This document shows, one piece after another, positions 59,311 to 64,000 of a DNA stretch of 64,000 nt (positions are counted from its first letter, which is position 1; every line of letters starts with the position of its first letter). The position numbers and the translations under genes were made by a program. Source of the DNA: Uranotaenia lowii (Eukaryota; Arthropoda; Insecta; Diptera; Culicidae); NCBI RefSeq assembly GCF_029784155.1, contig NC_073692.1, forward strand, positions 235,122,503-235,186,502, written 5' to 3'. Below the pieces are notes generated by a model that saw only the letters and a list, made by a program, of their open reading frames with translations, was not told the DNA's origin and searched no databases.

Positions 59311-60372
59311 CTAAAAGACACCCATCTTCTGGCCCACTCGGTACTCCTCGAGGACAACACAAAGCTTCCGGTGTGGCCCAAGAGGGAGTTTGAGTTCCGT
59401 TCTAATGTCTTGCTCAGTCATCGCCAACAATCCATCCAAATCAATTCCTGCCTGACGGAAAAGCGGCTGCAATCGGGTGAGGTTGTACATTTCGAGGAAC
59501 GCTAACAACGGCGATGATGGCTCAAGTTGATCCGATTCATCACCGGAATCTTGTGCTTCGTTGTCCTTGGCCAAGCTACTCTGAGGCAACACACCGGCAG
59601 GAGGCCGACGAGCTTCGAGACTATTGACGATGGTCTGGTTGATTGATTGCTCTTTGATCAGCTCGGAAAACACCAAATAGGACCGGGCCGTGCTTTTTGA
59701 GGTACTGGAAGTGAGCCCACCGGTTTTGTGCTGAATCAGGCCCAAGAGATTGGAATTCTGTCGGTTTATTTCCTCCTCATTCAGGGGACTAGGAGGGGTT
59801 GAATCATCTCTTCCGACAGTTTCATCTTCATCAACATGTGGCACATCTTTGCGCTCGCCAAATTCATCTTCGCCTTTTAGAACGATATTACTGGATCCCT
59901 CGACTGTTGGCATGTGTTTGAGTTCGCCGTAGTTTTTCTCAGCCAGTTGCTTCATCTTGAGCACCACCTTTGGATTGCCCTGTTCTAAAAGTTTTGCCAT
60001 ATGTGCCAGTACTTCTTCCACTTCCGTCCACTCTCCAATCCTAGCCAAATCACTTGGCGTCCGCTGGCCGACATCGAGGGCATACAAATTGCCTCCTTTA
60101 GCTAGTAACACTTTAACACAATCCAGATTCCCACGAGCTGCTGCCAGATGTAGTGGGGTATTCCCAAAGTTGTCCACCAGAGTTTGCTTGGCCTTACGCT
60201 TTAGAAGTAACTTGACTGCCTGCAGCTGACCTTCGTGAGCCGCCCAAAGCAGTGGGGTCATCCCACTTTCATCCGGAACGTTAACTTCCCATCGGTCTGC
60301 CTCCCGGAGGATTTTAAGATTTCCTTCCCGTGCCGCTTTGTGGTATCGCTTGGGCTTCGTAATGAGATGCAT
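59311..60372 (-). CDS. Sans: Sans/USH1G-like ankyrin repeat and SAM scaffold protein
   Basis: A 353-aa intronless frame. Residues about 8-130 contain ankyrin repeats, with the consensus helices MTPLLWAAHEGQ (38-49) and NTPLHLAAARGNLDCVKVLL (71-90). Residues 125-150 are charged and may coil. The middle (160-285) is acidic, Ser/Pro-rich and probably disordered. A SAM domain follows (about 286-344, LLAFLEMYNL...LGPHRKL). This order is that of USH1G (Sans) and ANKS4B, scaffolds that link myosin VII to harmonin-type PDZ proteins at microvilli or stereocilia; the insect orthologue is Sans. Human USH1G ends in a class I PDZ ligand, whereas this protein ends MGVF. The ATG at 60372 is chosen because the first ankyrin helix begins at about residue 8. 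It is the only confident host gene in the window. Confidence 0.9.
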   Translation of the reverse strand: MHLITKPKRYHKAAREGNLKILREADRWEVNVPDESGMTPLLWAAHEGQLQAVKLLLKRKAKQTLVDNFGNTPLHLAAARGNLDCVKVLLAKGGNLYALDVGQRTPSDLARIGEWTEVEEVLAHMAKLLEQGNPKVVLKMKQLAEKNYGELKHMPTVEGSSNIVLKGEDEFGERKDVPHVDEDETVGRDDSTPPSPLNEEEINRQNSNLLGLIQHKTGGLTSSTSKSTARSYLVFSELIKEQSINQTIVNSLEARRPPAGVLPQSSLAKDNEAQDSGDESDQLEPSSPLLAFLEMYNLTRLQPLFRQAGIDLDGLLAMTEQDIRTELKLPLGPHRKLCVVLEEYRVGQKMGVF

Positions 60373-62170
60373 CGCGTCGCGATTTCGTGAAAGACTGAAT
60401 GCTAGACGATACCTCCGGCTTTGAATCGATAACCGTATCCGCTATTGGTGGCAATCACTGATAAAGCTTTCAGATAGCATAGCCATTTCTTCCACAAGCC
60501 ATAGTCTCAACTGGGCTATCATGCATCATGTGGAATTGAAGCGTAAAGGCCGATAAGATAATCGACTGATTCAACACGCGATGAATGACGATGACGGGGA
60601 AGACGCGTTGTTTGACTTTGTCACACTTTCTTGATAAACGAACGATTTATTAATCAAATAAGCCCGTACATAATGTATGAGTATAGATATTTGCTTCCGA
60701 CTTGAAAAAAAAAGGAATATCGAAGAATGTTTACGCTATTTTATGATGGGTATTACGACGATAGGGGATTTTTAAAACAATATGAAGGTAATTAAAAATG
60801 TGAATCCCTACTACAAAAAACACTCGACGGTTGTACTACAAATGAATCGTTATAGATTGACTTCCTGGTCAATGGTTCCTTCATGGTTATTCTGTTCAAC
60901 TGAATATCTAGTTTTTGAAATGTAATCCTAATTTCGATTTCAACTTAAATTTTGTAATCTGATGAAGAACTTGAAGTGAAGATCTAAATTTGGTATTCAT
61001 AAAGTACCGGATTTCAAATCAAATCGAGAGTTTTAAAGTTCAATTCCGAATCAGATATCATCCCAAATAAAAAATTTAGAACTTACATAGAAGTTCGGAA
61101 TCTAATTTTAAAATCAGAAACGTTAATGAGAATTTAGGAATTTCAATTCTAAATCCAATTCCAGTTACAGTGTTTTGAATAGTTCAAAATCAAGACTAAA
61201 AACTGTCGTCTTCGTATATTTTCTATGATAAAGCTTTCTTCAGCAATTTAATCGATTATAATTCTTGTGAATGAATAGGATTGTGATTTGATTTGAATTT
61301 ATCTGTTTTCTCTATCTCTGTCGAAAGCAGTTCATGCATATTTCTGTTATCAAGATAAATCGAAACTAACCTTCTAGGCGAAATGATTTGAAAAACTGTA
61401 AATAAATCTTTCCACTCTTTCTTTTTTTAAACGTTCCTAGAGTTTCATACCATTATATATATTTTTTTAAATGCTACTTATTTAGTTACTCAGGAACTAC
61501 CGTCGCCCTTTGAAAGGTTGAAATATCGATAACGGAACTTCTAAGCACTTTTAATGCAACTTCTTCCAAGAAGGCAGATAACGTTCGGTAAACACTTTCT
61601 AAAGCACGTTCAATCAAGATACTTCTAAGTGTTATAAAGAACATATTTGGGAATTCTAAGTGAAATTTCTGTCATTTTTTTTGTCACGGTATTTGTTTTG
61701 TTTATATTTGTACTGATATTTACAATGGAATTCAACGCAAAAAGAAAGAATCGTCAAAGGTTGAAATATAGAACATGTAGTATAAAAAATAGAATTTTAA
61801 TTATCAATGTTAAGAAATTCGAATAAATTTTTAATTCTCTAAGCGTAAGTATCTTTTGTTATCAAAACTTCAAAATCAGTGAGATCGACCAAGAAAGACC
61901 GGCTATCTAGCAATCAGTCATCTGATTGTCAAAGAAATCTGTCAACCGGATTTTTTAGGCGCATAGAAGTATTTTGACATTCTCTGAGAGCCTGAATAGC
62001 ATTCTCTTTAGCCACTTAAACGAATTTTAATTTTGGGCTGATTAGCAATCTCTTCAGACAGAAACCAGAGCTGATTAAGCTTCTATGAACCCTTTTTAAG
62101 GGAATTCTGGTTGCTTGGGGTTCTCGATTGAAAAATACGCGCCCAAATGTTCCATTTTTTCAGTGATTAA
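60373..62170. other. Upstream region of the Sans-like gene
   Basis: 60373-60640 is moderately GC-rich and could hold the 5' UTR and promoter, but no TATA box or initiator could be fixed. From 60700 on it is AT-rich, with no gene or named repeat seen. Confidence 0.35.
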
Positions 62171-62172
62171 TA

Positions 62173-62500
62173 GGGGAGAATGAGGATACCTACTTGATTC
62201 CTGGGGATACTTGATTTCTTCGCTAAATCTCGAACCAGGAATGTCTAACAAATATCACATGTTCTAGAAAAATGTGTCAAACAGAACAAAACAACAATCA
62301 TGTTATCTTAACAAATTTCAAAAATTTTAATTTTAGAGTTATTAAACTTTGTTTGAAAATTTTTACAAAATGTGATTTGAAGGACTTCATCACTTTAAAA
62401 TGTTTCTCACATGGGAAAATTATTATAAAAATATTTATTCCAATATGTCAATCGTAAGAGTATAGTATGAACTTCATAATGCCATATTTTCAAAGAAATA
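62173..62500 (+). mobile_element. Family A element, copy 2, left part only
   Basis: TA then GGGGAGAATGAGGATACCTA, followed by the phrase ATGTTCTAGAAAAATGTG shared with 45205-45225 and TATGAACTTCATAATGCC shared with 45400-45420. TACTTGATT is repeated within the first 40 bases. There is no right end before the family B copy at 62664. Confidence 0.65.
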
Positions 62501-62663
62501 CTGTATTTATCTAAAAACTAGAAAATTGCGCCATAAATTATGCACTTTTGGGTATGCACTTTTGGGTAGAAGACAAACTTTAATAATTCTCTTTGTCCGA
62601 TACTAACAAACTATGAACAAAACTATGAAATGAGAACTAATATGGCAAGAAATAGTCAACGTA

Positions 62664-63609
62664 CCGTAAAACGGGGTAACATTGATCACCGGGGTAGCTT
62701 TGATCAACATGAAATTGTGCCAAATAATCATCAATAACTAAGTCTATAGTTTGAATTTTTGAAAACTGTTTTCTACGTTTGAAAGCCTATTAATTGAGTA
62801 TCAAATTGGCAAAATTTGGTTTGTATTTGAAATTTGTTTTCTGCTAGTAAAAATGTTATTTCAAAATCTTAAAATATCTGTCTTTTCCAAGGCTCGCAAA
62901 CAAACAGCTCTCCTGATGATACCAAAAAGCATTTAGAAGCAAACGAGTTGTTGAATGTGAAAGAACAACTTTTTTTCTTTGTATTTGTGTAGTTGTAGTG
63001 CTATTTTTTATAGGCATTTAGTGATAAACTTTTTATATTTAAAAATAAAGGACGTTTTCCAAGAGTAAGCCCGTATTGGAAAAATGGCTATGAATGAACC
63101 CTATCAAATGGTTAACTTTGAAGAAAAAATGAAAATGGTAATAGTGGGTGAGCCTAGAAGAACGTGTGAAGGTAAAATTTCATTTGTATCTTGAAGCTAA
63201 AACTATTTAGCAATTGTTATAACTTTTGCCTTTAAATGTATGCAGCATCAGTGTTCTTTTTTCGATTATAAATGTTTTTAAAAGAAAAGGTTAAAAACTA
63301 GGTCAAATTGATGAACAAGCATTTAAAATTTTATTATTATGGTTTTTTGTATTCTTTATGATCAAGAAAACTCGATAAAACCGTCAAAATAGAGACTGAT
63401 CAATGTCACCCCTAAGCATCAAATTCTGAAGAGACTAAATCGATTTTTAAATCAAATTTAAAGAAGTCTAATAAATTTCTGCAACCATGTTTTACGTTCA
63501 TAGGAGCCCAGTACTGGTTTTAAAAATATTAAACATGGCACATTCCCCTTAACAGAAAAAATAATCGAAAAATATTGAAAAAAGTGATCAATCTTACCCC
63601 GGATTACGG
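62664..63609 (+). mobile_element. Family B MITE, copy 3
   Basis: 946 bp with the same CCGTAAAACGGGGTAACATT and CCGTAATCCGGGGTAAGATT ends and TA flanks. It is closer to copy 1 (23027) than to copy 2 and lacks the inverted duplication. Confidence 0.85.
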
Positions 63610-63699
63610 TACCTTTTATCTTAGGATTTTTTTAGATTTTTGCCTAGGGTCAAATCATTGCCTTATCATTTCTTACAAATCTTAAACAAAGTAAATGTT

Positions 63700-64000
63700 A
63701 CCAATACCTACCTACCTACCTAAGGGTCCGGCGCCGATTGACCGACGCATAGGGCTGAGATAAAAGACCTCCACTGTTGACGATCCGGAGCCAGCGTCTT
63801 TACCTGGTCCCAGTCAAGACTCTCGTCGACAGTTCGGATTTCAGCGGCTAGGCTCCGCTGCCACGAGTTTCTGGGTCTGCCTTTTCTCCGATGACCTCGT
63901 TTTCATCTTTCCGCAGTGTGTGCCCAATCCATCTCCACTTACGTTCCCGAATCTCGATTTCTAGCGCCCTTTGATGACACCGGCGATGTAATCCCTCATT
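63700..64000 (-). mobile_element. RTE-clade LINE, 3' end (continues past the window)
   Basis: Read on the minus strand from 64000: RKWRWIGHTLRKDENEVIG, then, after a one-base frame change near 63890, GRPRNSWQRSLAAEIR and LDWDQVKTLAPDRQQWRSF, ending at TAG (63720-63722). These are the C-terminal hallmarks of RTE elements such as mosquito JAM1. The stop is followed by a short (TAGG)n tail, typical of RTE. The 5' part lies outside the window. Confidence 0.85.

Noticed and set aside
1..64000. CRISPR-like or prokaryotic gene clusters
   Set aside because: No direct-repeat/spacer pattern, no operon structure, and introns plus LINEs show a eukaryotic genome.

Overview
This window looks like a piece of dipteran, probably mosquito (Culicidae), nuclear genome. 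It is AT-rich, has almost no host coding sequence, and is packed with nested transposable elements. The mosquito assignment is an inference from the element types (RTE-, LOA/I- and Jockey-like LINE pieces, tRNA-type SINEs, many TA-target MITEs) and from one clear insect gene. No species is claimed.

Host content. The only confident intact protein-coding gene is an intronless minus-strand Sans/USH1G-like ankyrin-plus-SAM scaffold protein (59311-60372, 353 aa) with an AATAAA signal downstream. A gene-like but broken segment lies at 31960-32800. A few other short open frames are unrecognised. No rRNA gene, canonical tRNA gene, CRISPR array or operon was seen.

Layout. 1-1605: a minus-strand LINE reverse-transcriptase fragment split by a 5'-truncated Jockey-like LINE. 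3466-3935: another decayed RT. 6018-8613: a Mutator-like MITE with an 11-bp target duplication, a 648-bp and a 192-bp MITE, and a very short LINE tail. 11149-19696: three 282-bp TG...CA repeats that look like solo LTRs, a 2.7-kb element carrying six copies of one CRE-containing 15-mer, and a 37-bp satellite. 22676-26671: Helitrons and two copies of a roughly 950-bp MITE. 29440-33054: a TA-target MITE and a possible gene-carrying element. 33173-43383: a 10-kb long-TIR element interrupted by a 4.6-kb pogo/Tigger-like transposon with a recognisable, recently broken transposase. 45145-48320: an element with two further elements nested inside. 48516-51374: a 2.9-kb retroposon with no ORF and a 22-bp target duplication. 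56652-58725: one element hit by a LINE, a Helitron and a MITE, with empty sites for two of these elsewhere in the window. 63700-64000: the 3' end of an RTE-clade LINE.

Unifying theme. Many of the DNA elements (families here called A, B, D, the pogo element and two singletons) target TA, begin with a G-rich end (GGGG or CCGTnAAnnGGGG), and carry a family-specific word at the terminus that is repeated just inside the element. One of them encodes a pogo-like transposase. The inference is a radiation of pogo-like families, each with its own terminal recognition word; this is the strongest candidate here for something undescribed.
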